Under the pieces are notes generated by a model, which worked only from the letters and a program-made list of their open reading frames with translations, made no database searches and was not told where the DNA came from. Positions 45,279 through 58,652 of a DNA stretch of 64,000 nt are shown piece after piece. This DNA comes from Eriocheir sinensis (taxonomy: Eukaryota > Arthropoda > Malacostraca > Decapoda > Varunidae): assembly GCF_024679095.1 (NCBI RefSeq), contig NC_066522.1, positions 15,484,329-15,548,328 of the forward strand, given 5' to 3'. Made by a program: the position numbers and the translations under genes. The stretch's first letter is position 1. Each line of letters begins with the position of its first letter.

Positions 45279-45597
45279 GAATACTGGAACTCGTTGCTCT
45301 GGTGACTAAAAGGAAAGGATAGTAACGAATGGGATAGTATGGTAATAGTGTAGAATATAACAGGATAGTATAATAATAGATAGGAATAGGATTGTAAGGA
45401 TAGGAAGAATAGTAACCTAGTGCGTGTGGAAGAATAAAAAAAAATATACCCGTCCTATTTTTCCCGTCTATTTCTAGTCCTCCCTTTCGCTCCCTGTGCT
45501 CCTTTTTTCTGCTTCCTCTTCCTCCTTCACTCACGCTTGTATTTACCTCGATCTCTATTCTCAGCCTCTCTTGACCTTTATCTTTCTTTGTTTTTCT

Positions 45598-45598
<1 letters not shown>
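45279..45598. repeat. GATAGTA-type short repeats and complex spacer
   Basis: GGATAGTAAC/GGATAGTATA motifs recur through 45317-45412. CT-rich sequence lies at 45455-45590. No gene recognised. Confidence 0.65.

Positions 45599-45651
<53 letters not shown>
45599..45651 (+). repeat. (GT)26 microsatellite
   Basis: Perfect GT run. Confidence 0.97.
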
Positions 45652-45652
<1 letters not shown>

Positions 45653-46480
45653 ACTGTCTGTTTGTATACCTGTTTTTCTCTTTTATCTTGACTTGAGCTC
45701 CTTCGGTCGTGATCAAGTACTGCGAAATATCATTGTTATTACAGTGGTGGATGACATGCATCTGTTGGTTGACGTGACGGCAAGCTTCAGACGCGCCAGT
45801 TTTGTAAGGTTTACAAAGCGCTTACCTGATACATGGAACGGTTCTGTGACAGTCTAGAAAGGGATTTGCGAAGCGATTGAGAAGCCGAAGACTGCCTTTG
45901 AAGTTGGTTTCTGGCAAATGTTACGATAAGAAAGGGACGGAGAGAGGGAGCCTGCCGTCGTCTATCAGAAGTTTGCGTCACGAAATGTCACAGCGTTCAG
46001 AGGTTGTTTCCCTCTGAAAACAGGTTAAAGCATCAATGTCAAACCTCAGAATGAAGTAACTCCCGTAAAGCTTTTTTCCAAGAAATGCTTAGATTGATGC
46101 TTGAGTATGCAGTCAGAAAATGTTTAGACAACTCTCCCAAACAGAAATTGAATAAAACGTGAGTGAATCAGTTTGTTTATTTTATAGATATTGTAACATT
46201 TTCATACAAATAAAAGAATGCTGGAAACAAAGAGCCAATTACGTATTTTTCAAGGAGGAAAGAGAATAGAATAAATCTGATTTGTTGAGTTCAAAGTTTA
46301 CATGACGCAGCAAGACGTCCAGGCCTCGAGGAACACGTGTACGATTGAATCTTGGCATTATTACCTTCGGGATACGGAAAGGAATGTCATTATGCGACTA
46401 TATCAACATCCCTCAATGAAATGGGGCTCAAAATTACTGTGAATGTTATTTATGATGACGACGAATCGAGTAAATTTCGA
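45652..46480. other. Unannotated complex sequence
   Basis: Non-repetitive mixed sequence; short frames only. No gene, RNA or repeat recognised. Confidence 0.5.
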
Positions 46481-47110
46481 GTTTCTCTCTCTCTCTCTCC
46501 TCCCCTCCCCCTTCACCTCCCTCCCTCCCTCCTTTCACACACTCTTTCCCATTCTCTTTCTTTTCACGGCTTTGTTAACGTCATATTACATCTTCCGTTA
46601 GCTCATTCCTGCCCCTCCTCCTCCCTCCTTTGTTCCTCTCAGCGCGTCCCTTCGAGACTCCCCCGCGGGCCGTATGACACAAGTAGTCCCATTCCAACGT
46701 GAAGGGAGCCAAGAGTTACCTCCACCAAGAGTCCACCTTATTGTCGGTAATCGCCCTTGCGTCAGACGGAGCCCTTAACCCCACCCCCACCACCCCACAC
46801 ACACACACACCCGAGCGCCCTCTCCTATTCCGTGTTTCCCTCGCGCCTTAAGCCTTGGAATGTCTTGGCGCTATTCGTGTTGGGTGGGTGGGTGGCTGGG
46901 TGGTTCGAGGTAGCGAGGGAGAGATGAAGGCCTTGATGGGTGTGTATAGGTGCCGTAAAGGGAAGGGAAGGTCTTGATGTTTTAATGTCGGTGGAAGGGG
47001 CTCCTGACGCCTCTTTTTTTTGTATGTGTGTGAATGTGTGTGTGTGTATGTGTTAGGAGGGAAGTGAGTGTTTGTTTTGTTATATTTCTGGGATGGTAAC
47101 TGCCGGGTTT
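46481..47110. other. CT-rich stretch and complex sequence
   Basis: CTCTCTC/CCCTCC at 46481-46530, CACACA near 46795-46812, GGGTGGGTGGGTGG at about 46884-46897, and imperfect TG near 47025-47052. No gene recognised. Confidence 0.55.
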
Positions 47111-47117
47111 TTTTTTT

Positions 47118-47240
47118 GTGTGTGTGTGTGTGTGTGTTAATTCCCTGTCCTTCGTTGTTGTTTTCCTTCCTCCTCCTTCTCTTCCTCCTCCTCTTCCTCC
47201 TCCTCCTCCTTCTCCTCCTCCGAAGCGCCTGTGATGGAAT
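47118..47240 (+). repeat. Short (GT)n and CTC/TTC triplet block
   Basis: GT at about 47118-47138, and CTC/TTC triplets 47165-47222. Confidence 0.85.
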
Positions 47241-47660
47241 GGCTGTCGGCTGTTTTATAATTCATTGAGGCCTAAGAGTAATTAATTATCTGCGCCAAGT
47301 TTTAAAAGTGTTAGCATAATAATTCAATGTCATCTCTCACAGCCTCTCGCGCCGACAGCATCAACAACACCACTATGCGCCACCACCACCACCACCACCA
47401 CCACCATGCACTATACCAACACCTCATCCATTACTCCTTAAATATACGTGGCTTACGGCTTACGAGATTATGCTTCTATTCACGCCAAAATGAGAGATAC
47501 GTAAAACCATCTTAAAACGGTATTCAAAGAGAAGTGATCAGCTATTTCAAGGGAGAATGAGAAACAGGTAGCCAATATTAAAGTTTTGTGACAAGAGTGG
47601 GTGGAAGCTTAGCAACTGACGATTAATCCACAAAGTAACAAAAATAAACAAAAAAATAAT
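47241..47660. other. Complex sequence with (CAC)n
   Basis: (CAC)n at about 47380-47406. Otherwise nothing recognised. Confidence 0.5.
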
Positions 47661-47830
47661 GTCTTTCGTTAGTACAATCTCGCGTCAAAGAACAAGGAAA
47701 CACATCGAGGACAAAGTAGGCATAGCTAAAAAAATAAATCATCCGTTCACATTACAACCTCGTATTAAAGAGCAAAGAAACGCATCAGTGAAATCACATC
47801 AAGAAACCTAAAAACATATAGTCAAGACAG
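47661..47830 (+). repeat. Diverged 80-bp two-copy repeat
   Basis: CAATCTCGCGTCAAAGAAC (47675) recurs as CAACCTCGTATTAAAGAGC (47755). Each is followed by AAGGAAACACATC or AAAGAAACGCATC. Confidence 0.7.
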
Positions 47831-48633
<803 letters not shown>

Positions 48634-49569
48634 GCGCACGGAGACACAGAGAGAGACACTCAACTAACACTAATAATAATGATAATAAATACATCAAATT
48701 ACGTACATAAGATAAATATCCGACAAGAATTTATACCGGAGTTGACCAGGAGGAAAAGATGATACGGGAAGAGGAAGAGGAAAGACAAGGCTCGGGCGGG
48801 GCGTGGCGGGGAAGGTAGGGAGGGAGGAGGGAGGAGGAAGGAAGAAGGGAAGGAAGAGGAAGAGGAAATAGAAATGAACGAGGAGGAGAACGAGGAGGTA
48901 GAAATATGTTTAGCAAGGGTGGGTAGGAAGGAGGAAAGAGGAAGGAAGAAGGGAAGGAAGAGGAAGAGGAAATACAAATGAACGAGGAGGAGGAGGAGGA
49001 GGAGGAGGAGGAGGAGGAGGAGGAGGAGGATATAGAAATAGGTTTAGCAAAGTGGTTAGGAGGAGGAAAGGAAGGTAGTGAAGAAGCCGTCGGAAGATGA
49101 AGAGGGAAAGAGGATGTGAACGAGGGTAGGAGGAGTAAGGTTCGAGAGTAGAAGGAAAAAAGAGTTCGGAGTAGGAGAAGAACGAGGAGGAGGAGGAGGA
49201 GGAGGAGGAGGAGAAAGGTGTAAGAAGGAAGGGAAGGAAGGAGAGAAAGGAAATTCTAATGGAGGAGGAAGAGGGAGGAATAGGATTAGGAAGGAAGGTT
49301 AGGAGGGTGAATGGCAGGAAGAGAAGGTGTGGGAGGAGAAGGAAGAGTGAAAGAGGGGGGAGGAGGAGAAGGAGGAAGGAGTTCGGGATGAGGAGGAGGA
49401 GGAGGAGGAGGAGGACAAGTAGAAGGGTAGGGAGGACTAAAAAAAATAAGGAAACAGAATGTGAAAGAGGGAAGGGAGAGGAAGGGTCTTGGGGAGGCGG
49501 AGAAGGAAAAGGAGGAGGAAGAGGAAGAGGAAGAGGAAGTTCGGGGGTAGAGGAACTAAGAGGAGGCGG
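48634..49569 (+). repeat. G/A-rich repeats with GGA runs
   Basis: GAAGAAGGGAAGGAAGAGGA is at 48841 and 48945 (104 bp). TAGAAATATGTTTAGCAA and TAGAAATAGGTTTAGCAA lie near 48899 and 49032. GGA runs at 48984-49030, 49186-49213 and 49388-49413. Open frames are artefacts. Confidence 0.83.
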
Positions 49570-49739
49570 ATAAAAACTTAACTCGGTCGGAAATTGGTTA
49601 TTTTCCATTGTGCACCAACAAGTTAAGCGCCTAATTAGATGGTGGTTACAGAGGCGGCCCAGCGCACGCCTCGTCACCGCCATTAATTGTTAGTTAGGAT
49701 TATTGGCTTTGTGTTTAGTGCGCGACCACGATTTTAAAA
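49570..49739. other. Complex patch with ATTA-type motifs
   Basis: Contains CCTAATTAGATGG, CCATTAATTG and CGGCCCAGCGCACGCC. Non-repetitive. Candidate conserved non-coding patch; no function shown. Confidence 0.3.
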
Positions 49740-49922
49740 GTTCGCCAACACCGGAAACCACTATCGCCAACCCCGGAGTCCGCTGTCGCCAACACCTTTG
49801 TCCGTTATCGCCAATACCTAAGTCCGTTATCGCCAACACCAGAGTCCGCTATCGCCAACACCAGAGTCCGCTATCGCCAAAACCAGAGTCCGCCATCGCC
49901 AACGCCCGATTCCGCTATTGAT
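49740..49922 (+). repeat. 22-bp minisatellite, about 8 units
   Basis: Unit of the form TCCGCTATCGCCAACACCAGAG. TCCG anchors at 49801, 49823, 49845, 49867, 49889 and 49911 give an exact 22-bp period. Earlier units from 49740 are diverged. There are no spacers between units, so it is not a CRISPR array. Confidence 0.95.
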
Positions 49923-50344
49923 AAGTATCCTGTTAGGTTCAAGAATACCGAAAGAAGTCTGAATGGTGTTGTGTCTCATTACTGATATTTTTCCTCAGTC
50001 TTTATAGAGAATGCTGAAGAAGTCAAAATGTTGTTGCATCTCAAACACGTTCAGAATTAGAGAAAATAAGACGAGATATTTTAAACTGGTGAAGGTTAAC
50101 TTTTCCATTTTTCGTGTGTACAAGTAAACAAATATCCACATAACACTGAAACTATCTTATTGGTCACCGAAGATTTTAGTATTCGTTAGAATGGTTAGAT
50201 TAATAGTGTATCAGGGAGTAGGGCTTAGTAATTTGCTATTTATTTGTTTACTTTTTTTTAAGTCGATGGTGTAAATCTGCTTTATTTTTATTCTTGGGTT
50301 CCTGTAATGTCTTTTTTGTTACCAGCGCCGATGTAATACGCAAC
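49923..50344. other. Unannotated A/T-rich complex sequence
   Basis: Nothing recognised. Confidence 0.5.
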
Positions 50345-50480
50345 TTATTTATTTATTTATTTTTACAACAAAGGAAGGAGCTCAAGGGCAACACAAGAAG
50401 GTGTCTTAAAAAAAAAATAACACTGCTCCTGTACAAGATGAAGTAAAGAGTGGCCAAGCAAGATATTGAGTCCCTCTGCC
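50345..50480 (-). mobile_element. LINE 3' end, copy 9, with (AAAT)n tail
   Basis: On the minus strand: TTGGCCACTCTTTACTTC, GGAGCAGTG, TTGCCCTTGAGCTCCTTCC, TTTGTTGT. The element then ends in AAAAATAAATAAATAAATAA where other copies have plain poly(A). The tail has converted to an AAAT microsatellite. Confidence 0.75.
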
Positions 50481-50660
50481 ATTCCTCTAAAAAATGGTTC
50501 AGACAGCGTCGTGCGTCCCCGGGGAGGAGAGTGAAGAGATGAAGAATGAAACCGCGACCGTGAATAATGAATGGACTGAAGCCTGAACCCCGGCTAGGAA
50601 CGGACGGCGGGGGCGGCGACGGTCCCTCGACTAGGTGGCTGACGTGGCCGGTGGAGAGTG
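50481..50660. other. GC-rich complex spacer
   Basis: Contains GGACGGCGGGGGCGGCGACGG at about 50602. Nothing recognised. Confidence 0.45.
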
Positions 50661-51090
50661 TTAAATAAAGGTGTTCACTGTTCAGGTACGCGGATAGACT
50701 AATTCACGTGCAAATATAAATAAAAAAGAGCCATTGCAGGTAGCGTTTGGAAATATATAATTGAAGGAAAAACGACTGTCTCAAAATATTGTAGCGATAA
50801 ATATAGGTGTTCACTCTTCACGTACGCCGATAGACTAATGCACGTACAAAATATATATAAAAAGAGCTGTCGTGGGGAGTGCTTGAAAATGTGTATATTT
50901 AGAGGAAGCAATTGTCTTAAAGTATGATATCGATAAGTATATAAATGCATTCTTAATTTAGACTCCTGCGATTTGCGACAATGAGAGAGAACCGGTATAC
51001 CAACACACATTCAAATAAAACAGTATAAGTATAGCATCATAATCAAACGTCGGGTAGATATGTAAAAATATAGGAGAAACGGTTACGTCA
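50661..51090 (+). repeat. 136-137-bp tandem repeat, about 3 units
   Basis: GGTGTTCACTGTTCAGGTAC (50670) recurs as GGTGTTCACTCTTCACGTAC (50806), with a decayed third near 50943. Units share GATAGACTAAT-CACGT, AAAAAGAGC, AACGACTGTCTCAAA or GCAATTGTCTTAAA, and TATCGATAA-like text. Confidence 0.86.
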
Positions 51091-51230
51091 GATCAGAGGC
51101 AACATTTTTTTTCTATTTCTCTTCATAATGTTAAGATCGGTGACGGTGATCGGTAATACGGAACACGCGTCGGGCACCACGGGCTTACGCGATTGTGGAA
51201 TCAGCGTTACAAAGCCTCTGATGGCTGTGG
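51091..51230. other. Complex spacer
   Basis: Nothing recognised. Confidence 0.4.
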
Positions 51231-51600
51231 TGGCCAGGGCTGATCATTTGCTTTATTGTTCTCACGCCTCGTAGCGACAACAATACCAGCCAAGTAAGTG
51301 TCAGTGAACTTGAGCCCTCGTGATGACCTGAACAGGGCAGGCAAGCTATCCTCTGGTGGTTTGGGGTACCTGGGTTATTCTTTTCTTATATTTTTTTATA
51401 AATATTTTGACACCTCACATGACCATGGAAACACACGCGTACCTTTAAAGTCTTCGCGACACCACAAATGATTCTAAAAAATTATGTTTATAATCTTTCC
51501 TACTTGATTGTTATTTTTTTTTGTATATTTTCGTTTACTCCTCACAGCGACAACTCTCCAAACCACGTGTCAGTTTCCTTGAGTTCACCGAACGACATAT
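51231..51600 (+). repeat. Very diverged repeat, spacing about 271 (2 x 135) bp
   Basis: CTCACGCCTCGTAGCGACAA with later GTGTCAGTGAACTTGAG (51263 onward) resembles CTCCTCACAGCGACAACTC with GTGTCAGTTTCCTTGAG (51537 onward). Weak similarity near 51405 could be an intermediate unit. Confidence 0.45.
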
Positions 51601-52285
51601 AAAAATAATATTAATCGGGAAATAGTTTTATATATACCTATGACACCCGAAGGCGAATGTAGGACTCACGTTGACGGCACCGTAATGACATCCTGTACTA
51701 AGAGAGTCGTTCCTTCAGGGTTGTTTTTTACACTTAAAATTCCAAGGAGAAATGTTGATATTATACCCGCGTAGTTATGTTTATGTCCACAGCCTATGAC
51801 GGTTGTCTCCATATATAGTATTACCCTAAATTTCACTGCAAGTGATGACTGCCTTAGGAATACTATGGGCTTAGAACTGCTATGTACTGCAAATAGAACA
51901 AAAATCAACAAAAATAAATAAATATTGATTAAATAACAGGACAGTAACTCATACTTTGCCCCTATCATTTTTACACTTCTAACTCATGAATATGAGTATA
52001 CAATGTTCTTCATCCCGCACAGCCACCTTCACATTAGTGAACAGAGGGACGGGATCCTGCCGGACACGGAACACTCTGGCTCGTCTCTGGAACCCTTTCA
52101 CGAAAAGAATTGAAAGGGTATGACTGTAACCCTACACCCCTTCCCCCTTTCCTGCATTGCATGCAAAAATATAGAGTGGATGCACTAAATGGATGGGCGA
52201 TGGGGATGTGCCGGCCGTAAGGCCTGAATAGAGGCCGTGTTGTGTTAAAGTGCATGTGGTGTTACCTGTGAATGTGACACGGAAA
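51601..52285. other. Unannotated complex sequence
   Basis: Non-repetitive. A 100-codon minus frame (51666-51968) and a 73-codon minus frame (52034-52255) have no recognised domain. Confidence 0.45.
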
Positions 52286-52369
52286 CACCGTCAAGGGGAC
52301 CGCCCGTCCGCGCCGACACTAAAGTGACGGCCCGGGACGCCCGCGGCGCGCTGCATACATTCTATACGG

Positions 52370-52371
<2 letters not shown>
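52286..52371. other. CpG-dense patch
   Basis: GACCGCCCGTCCGCGCCGAC and CGGCCCGGGACGCCCGCGGC followed by GCGCTGC: a short, very CpG-rich stretch directly preceding the TA repeat. Too short for a CpG-island call. Confidence 0.5.

Positions 52372-52457
<86 letters not shown>
52372..52457. repeat. (TA)43 microsatellite
   Basis: Uninterrupted TA run, with a short second TATATATATA at about 52463-52472. Confidence 0.97.
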
Positions 52458-52459
<2 letters not shown>

Positions 52460-52472
52460 CTATATATATATG

Positions 52473-53480
<1,008 letters not shown>

Positions 53481-53497
53481 AAGTTAGAGAATTGGAA

Positions 53498-53710
53498 GGT
53501 GTGTGTGTGTTTTCTGTTTGTGTTAGTGTGTGTGTTTGTGTGTTTGTCTGTGTGTGTATTTGTGTTTGTTTGTGTGTGTTTTGCTTTTTTTTTTGTGTGT
53601 GTGTTTGTTGAAGAGAGAAAAAAACATAGATAGATAGATAGACAAATATTGATGAAGAGATAGATAAATAGATACAGATAGACAGATAGATGTACAGATC
53701 GATAGACAGT
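53498..53710 (+). repeat. GTGTTT-type tract and (GATA)n/(GACA)n
   Basis: Imperfect GTGTGTTTGT repeats 53498-53610. GATA/GACA tetranucleotides recur at about 53628-53710. Confidence 0.85.
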
Positions 53711-53905
53711 TAGACAATTAATGATAATGTTTACCTTGCCATTCTCCCATTTCTCATTCAAGTAATAGGCCTAAAGAAAAAAGCAATCAACTATTATAAT
53801 TTCTCTGGAACCGGTTTATAAAGAAGGCAAATACATATAAAGTCAGGCAGTTAAGAGGCAGTCAAGAACATGATATAACTGAACTTCCCCAAACGTAATG
53901 TGAGC
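53711..53905. other. Complex spacer
   Basis: Nothing recognised. Confidence 0.45.
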
Positions 53906-54062
53906 ATAGGAGGATGAGGAGGAGGAAGAGGAGGAGAGGAGAGGAGGAGGAAGAAGAGGAGGAAGAAGAGGAGGAGGAAGAGGAGGAAGAAGAGGAGGAA
54001 AAAGAGGAGGAAGAAAAGGAGGAAGAAGAGGAGGAAGAAGAGGAGGAGGAGGAAGAGGAGGA
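53906..54062 (+). repeat. (GGA/GAA)n trinucleotide tract
   Basis: About 155 bp of GGA and GAA triplets with strict triplet phase across most of it. The poly-Glu frame is composition-driven. Confidence 0.94.
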
Positions 54063-54094
54063 TGTGCAGCAAGCATTTTACAGTGTTGATCCCT

Positions 54095-54430
54095 GGCAGG
54101 AGGGGACGAGCTGCAATTAGTAAATCAAGTAAAGGAGGAAGAAGGGAGGGAGGCAGTGTGTACACGTGCCGGGGAAGTGGCGATAAAAGACAGAAAATAA
54201 TGCAGCAGGAGCTCTGAGGCGGAGTGCTGTAATGGGAAGTCAATTAGAAGGGATGAGCTGATGACAAGGAAAGCCGGACTCACCATTAGTAAATCGAGAG
54301 GAAGAGGAAACGCGTGAGGTGGAAAAAAAATGTTGACGGAAGATAAAAAAAAAAATTAATAGATGCCTTTGGAGCTTTGCGGTGGAGTGTTTGACGTAGC
54401 AGCCAATTAGAAGGGATGAGTTTATAGGGG
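54095..54430 (+). repeat. Two-copy approx 161-169-bp tandem repeat
   Basis: ATTAGTAAATC at 54116 and 54285. GGAGCTCTGAGGCGGAGTG near 54209 pairs with GGAGCTTTGCGGTGGAGTG near 54370. CAATTAGAAGGGATGAG occurs in both units. Confidence 0.87.
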
Positions 54431-54852
54431 GATAACTTTTTAATTCTCTGACCCTCTCGATGTTGTTCTGTTGTTGGATCATTCCTCTAACGTGGGAGCT
54501 TAACCGTAAACACAAGGTTAAGTTTTAAATACAAAGTCGGCGGTTGATTCAAGACTATGAACATAATCCCTTAATAGTTTCTTAGGCATAATTAACAAGG
54601 AGCTCAAAACCATACAGCGATTTAGAGTATTACAGACAACAGAATAATAACAAAAAATAACAAGAAAAAATGATAATAGCAAAAGGATTAACTGATACAA
54701 GTGTCCGGCATTTCGTTAATCCTTCTGAGAGATTAAAAATAAACTTGGTGAGCTGATGGACGTTTTAGATGTGTCCCCTTACCAATGATACGCGTAACAT
54801 TGCTACATGATCATGCCACTCAATCATTTATTTCCACGAGCAGCGCCAGCGG
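54431..54852. other. Unannotated A/T-rich complex sequence
   Basis: Nothing recognised. Confidence 0.5.
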
Positions 54853-54912
54853 AATTTTTTGTTTGTTTTACCTGTATTTTGCCCTTGAGCTGCCTCTATT
54901 ACTGTTGAAAAA
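54853..54912 (+). mobile_element. LINE 3' tail, short copy 10
   Basis: T-rich lead, TTTTGCCCTTGAGCTGCCTC, TATTACTGTTGAAAAA. Only the terminal approx 60 bp remain. Confidence 0.65.
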
Positions 54913-55925
54913 GGCTACTATTCGTCACCCTCATAAAATAATCGCCTAAGTCATTTTTCAGCGATTTCCAGGTTTTTGTCTACATCAATTTTCCAACATG
55001 TGACGCCCATTTTTGTAAAGTTGCCTTCGTTATTCAGGGTTTGAGTGTTCTAGAATTGGCCTTTTCATTTCTGCCTAAATCTTAAGCCAAATGAGATAAT
55101 GACAGTTCTTTTCTGACTTCCCGAAAAGTAGAAAATAATGACATAGGCGGTTTGTTTACGAATGTGACGTATTGTTACTTTAATTTAGTCTCAACCCTTT
55201 GATAGACAGAATGAGATTGCAATGTGCCAAAAGAAACGAAAGGAAAGGGCGACAAGAGTGTGCAAGACGGTTGATAGAAGAATAAAAAGCTGCGCAGGAT
55301 TTCTAAGAGTGAATAAGTAGTTGCTGTTAAAAAAAAAAATATTATGAAGAGTTTACTATAATAATGATAGACAATAAGTAAAAAGGCTGATCACATTTAA
55401 GTAAGATTTTTTTTTAGGAAATTCAATGTTATTTTTCTTGGTGAATGTAAGCTTAGCAATCACAGGGTAAGTAAAGTGACGTGATATGTTGCGTCGTTCA
55501 AAAAATACAGAAAATGAGACAACATACGTAAGTGAATAACGCGGCACTCCTCACGTACACTAAGACTTTCATGATTGATTTTGTGTGTGCATGTTAAGAT
55601 ATGTTTACAAAATCGAATCTGGGCAGAATATGAGTGAATACCACGAAAAATAAAGAAATACCAAGTTACGATTGTTTCCTTATGTATGTTTGTGAATAAA
55701 AAGAGCAGCGTGATTATTATAAGTTCAGATAAATAAATAAAAGCACACGGAATAATAATTTTTGGACCTATCTTTTTCGAATGTGCGCGGACCGTAAGCC
55801 TCGTCGCAGAAGGAAGTAGCTTTAATGGCGGCGTCTACCCGGCGGATGTATCTGACGCTAAGAAAACTCATTCCAAAGAAAACCGAAGTCGAGCATCAGA
55901 TTCCTTACTTCCTTTTATCTACGCT
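54913..55925. other. Unannotated complex sequence
   Basis: AT-rich, non-repetitive. Near 55825 a short frame (MAASTRRMYLTLRKLIPKKT) opens in a GC-balanced context but runs into the CA tract. No gene supported. Confidence 0.4.
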
Positions 55926-55980
55926 GCGCACACACACACGCACACGCACACACACACGCACACGCACACACAGACACACA
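55926..55980 (+). repeat. (CA)n with ACGC variants
   Basis: Interrupted CA run. Confidence 0.92.
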
Positions 55981-56365
55981 CTCTACCATTGAAATAAAAA
56001 GATTCCTCAGAGGAGCCCAGTGATGTGGAAAGCTTGCCAGTGAGCAGAAGGATCGATCTTTAAGGAATGGTGGCATTTTGTGGGTCTCAAAGCATCTTAA
56101 GACATGGGTACGGCTTGCAGATGCTGGCCACGCGTTGCTCTTGGTCTTAGGGGAAGGGACAGACAGGTTCGTTGGGCACCGCTTTGTAGGTATTGTGTAT
56201 ATATAGATGCGTGAAACTGACAAGCGATTGCACCATACACTCCACACAGCTCTTTATACATAATACCAAAATACAAGTCTCCTACAGGTTTACTTTCCCT
56301 CATAATATAAAATGATAAACACATGATTATTGTGAATATTTCAATAACTACCGATAGAAGTTTGC
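55981..56365. other. Unannotated complex sequence
   Basis: Nothing recognised. Confidence 0.5.
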
Positions 56366-56682
56366 ATTATAATAAGGTAACTTCTCCTTGCTCCTTTTAA
56401 TGTCGAGGTCCAGAAGAATTAAGTTAAAATAAATGAAAAAAAAGTTTGAACACCTGGAATCTAGAAGCAACCTGGGAGACACAACACACATGCATTACCA
56501 TAAATATTAGTTTTTTTCAATGCGATAATAAGGTAACTTCTTACTCCTTTTAATGTCAAAGTCCAGAAGAATTAAGTTAAAATAAATGAAAAAAAGTTTG
56601 AATACCTGGAATCTAGAAGCAACCTGGGAGACAACACACATGCATTACCATAAATATTAGTTTTTTTTAATGCGATAAAGAT
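56366..56682 (+). repeat. Two-copy 156-bp tandem duplication
   Basis: AATAAGGTAACTTCT is at 56371 and 56527. The copies are near-identical through AACCTGGGAGACA and CATTACCATAAATATTAG. They differ by small indels. Confidence 0.95.
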
Positions 56683-56864
56683 GAAACTGGTAACGAAATT
56701 TGGCCTCTTTTCACATGGAAGTCGAGAAAGTTATGAAAACAGACCCACTTAGAGAATGGCAACAAGACCGGATGCAAACACGACCGACATAAAGGTTGTG
56801 ACTCCTTTGTTCCTTTCCGTTCAGTTCAGGGGCCGGAGTTTTGCCTTTGTAGCAGCGGCATTCC
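56683..56864. other. Complex spacer
   Basis: Nothing recognised. Confidence 0.45.
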
Positions 56865-57600
56865 TTGATGTTGTTATTCTTTCACTGTCTGGAGCTTTTG
56901 TTTTCCTCTTTTTTCTTTCCTTTTCGTTTCTTTTATTATTCCAAAGTTAACATTTTTTTTTTGTTTCGTCAATGTTTTCTTTTTTTTTCGAACAAATTCC
57001 CTTATTCTTTCTCTGTCTGGATCTTTTGTTTTCCTTTTTCTCTCTCCTTTTCCTTTCTCTTATTATTCAAAAGTTTACATGTCGTTCTTTTTTCTTTCGT
57101 CAGTATTCTTTGTCTTTATTTTCGAACAAGTTTTCCTCTCTTAAAATCTTCTTCAATATATATTTTTTTCACTCTCTGATCGATTATTTTCCTCTTCCTC
57201 TTTCCTTTTCCTTTTTCTTATTATTCCAAAGTTAACATGTATTCTGTTTCGTCAATGTTTTCTTCTTTGTCGATCAACCTCTCTAAAAATCTTCTATATA
57301 TATTCTCTCACTCTCTGATCTATTGTTTTCCTCTTTTTCTTTCCTTTTCCTTTCTCTTATTATTCCAAAGTTTACATGTTGTTCTTTTTTGTTTCGTCAA
57401 TGTTTTTTTTTCAAACAAGTTACCCTCCCTAAAAGTCTTCCTCTCTCTAATTTTTTCACTGTCAGGGTCTTTTGCTTTCCTTTTTTTTCTTTCCTTTCCC
57501 TTTTTCTTAATATCCCAAAGTTTACATGTTGTTCTTTTTATTTCGTCAGTGTTTTTTTTTCCAAATAAGTTACCCTGCCTCAAAAATCTTCTTCTATATA
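56865..57600 (+). repeat. T-rich minisatellite, about 5 units of 126-159 bp
   Basis: TTATTATTCCAAAGTTAACA-type anchors lie at about 56941, 57067, 57226, 57365 and 57515. Units also contain TCACTGTCTGGAGCTTTTG, TTTCGTCAATGTTTTC and CGAACAAGTT-CC(T)CTCTTAAAA text. Hydrophobic open frames are artefacts. Confidence 0.9.
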
Positions 57601-58403
57601 TGGTTGGTGCAGAGAGGTAACAAATATCCTCTTTTTTTCCACGATTTTCCTTGAGTCCGGTTATTAAAAAACTTCCTTTGTATGGCTGCTCGGTAGAATG
57701 TTGAATAAATTAATGAATGAATTATACACGATGGAAAATGAAAGAGGACAAAGAAGAGGTAGTGTATAGTGAGCGAAAGGGTGTAGGAAAACAAAAATAA
57801 TACAAAACAGAGAAGGGAAGAGGACGAGGAAAAATCACACACGGGAGCGGCTGTCTGGTATAGGAGCACGTGGACAGAGAGAAAATAAATATAAAACCGG
57901 AGAGAAATTAAACAAAAACACGAAAAATAATGTGAAGACTGGACGGGTCTGGGAATGTCTAATTAGGAATACTTTGAGGTGTGTGTGTGGGGAGGTTAAA
58001 AGAGGAGAAGGGGGAGGAGGAGGAGGTGGAAGAGATGGAAGAGCTCAACAAATCACAATTAGAAGAGAAAGAGGAAATGAAGGAATACTTTGGAAGCTGA
58101 ATTAACGCAAGACACGATTTCTGAGGAGGAGGGCGTGCTATGGGGGAGTCCCTGTAATTACTTGATATAATTGATGTGTGTGTGTAATTACCTGACGTGT
58201 TGGAATGGAGGTATCTCAGTTCCGTAATGTTGAAGGTTATTTGCCTCATCGATTTTCCTTTTTCCTTTCCTTCACCGACTATCCTTAAGTACACAAAGCG
58301 AGTTCTAAAGTACTAATCTATGCCATCATCTATCGTTTTTTTCATAACTCCTGATCTTCTGAACTTACTAATTACATAGAAGTCTATGCTAATTACATAC
58401 GAT
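57601..58403. other. Unannotated complex sequence
   Basis: Includes a short GGA run at about 58013-58027. No gene recognised. Confidence 0.5.
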
Positions 58404-58490
58404 ACTGACCTCTCTTTTGGCCACTACTCTTTATTATTGGACCAGTAATTAGCGGGCCCTTGAACTGCTTCCTATAATGTATAATAAATC
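58404..58490 (+). mobile_element. LINE 3' tail, copy 11
   Basis: ACTGACCTCTCTTTTGGCCA, CTACTCTTT, GACCAGTAATTAGCGGGCCC, then TTGAACTGCTTCCTATAATG. A deletion removes most of the spacer between GCGGGC and CCTTGA. The tail is degraded. Confidence 0.75.
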
Positions 58491-58652
58491 ACATCTTCGG
58501 TTTTTACAGGTTAAAGATTTAGGTAGGTTTAGCGCTGAGCTCGTTGGCGTTGAATAAACAGAAAATACTTAGATTATACACGCAAATTGATTACAGCGCT
58601 GGAACTGATATAGATTTGCAAGTTGTTTCTTTTTAGTGACTTTGTCCTTTCC
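58491..58652. other. Complex spacer
   Basis: Nothing recognised. Confidence 0.45.

Noticed and set aside
49740..49922. CRISPR-like array
   Set aside because: Units of 22 bp are directly contiguous with no unique spacers, and the genome context is animal. It is a minisatellite.
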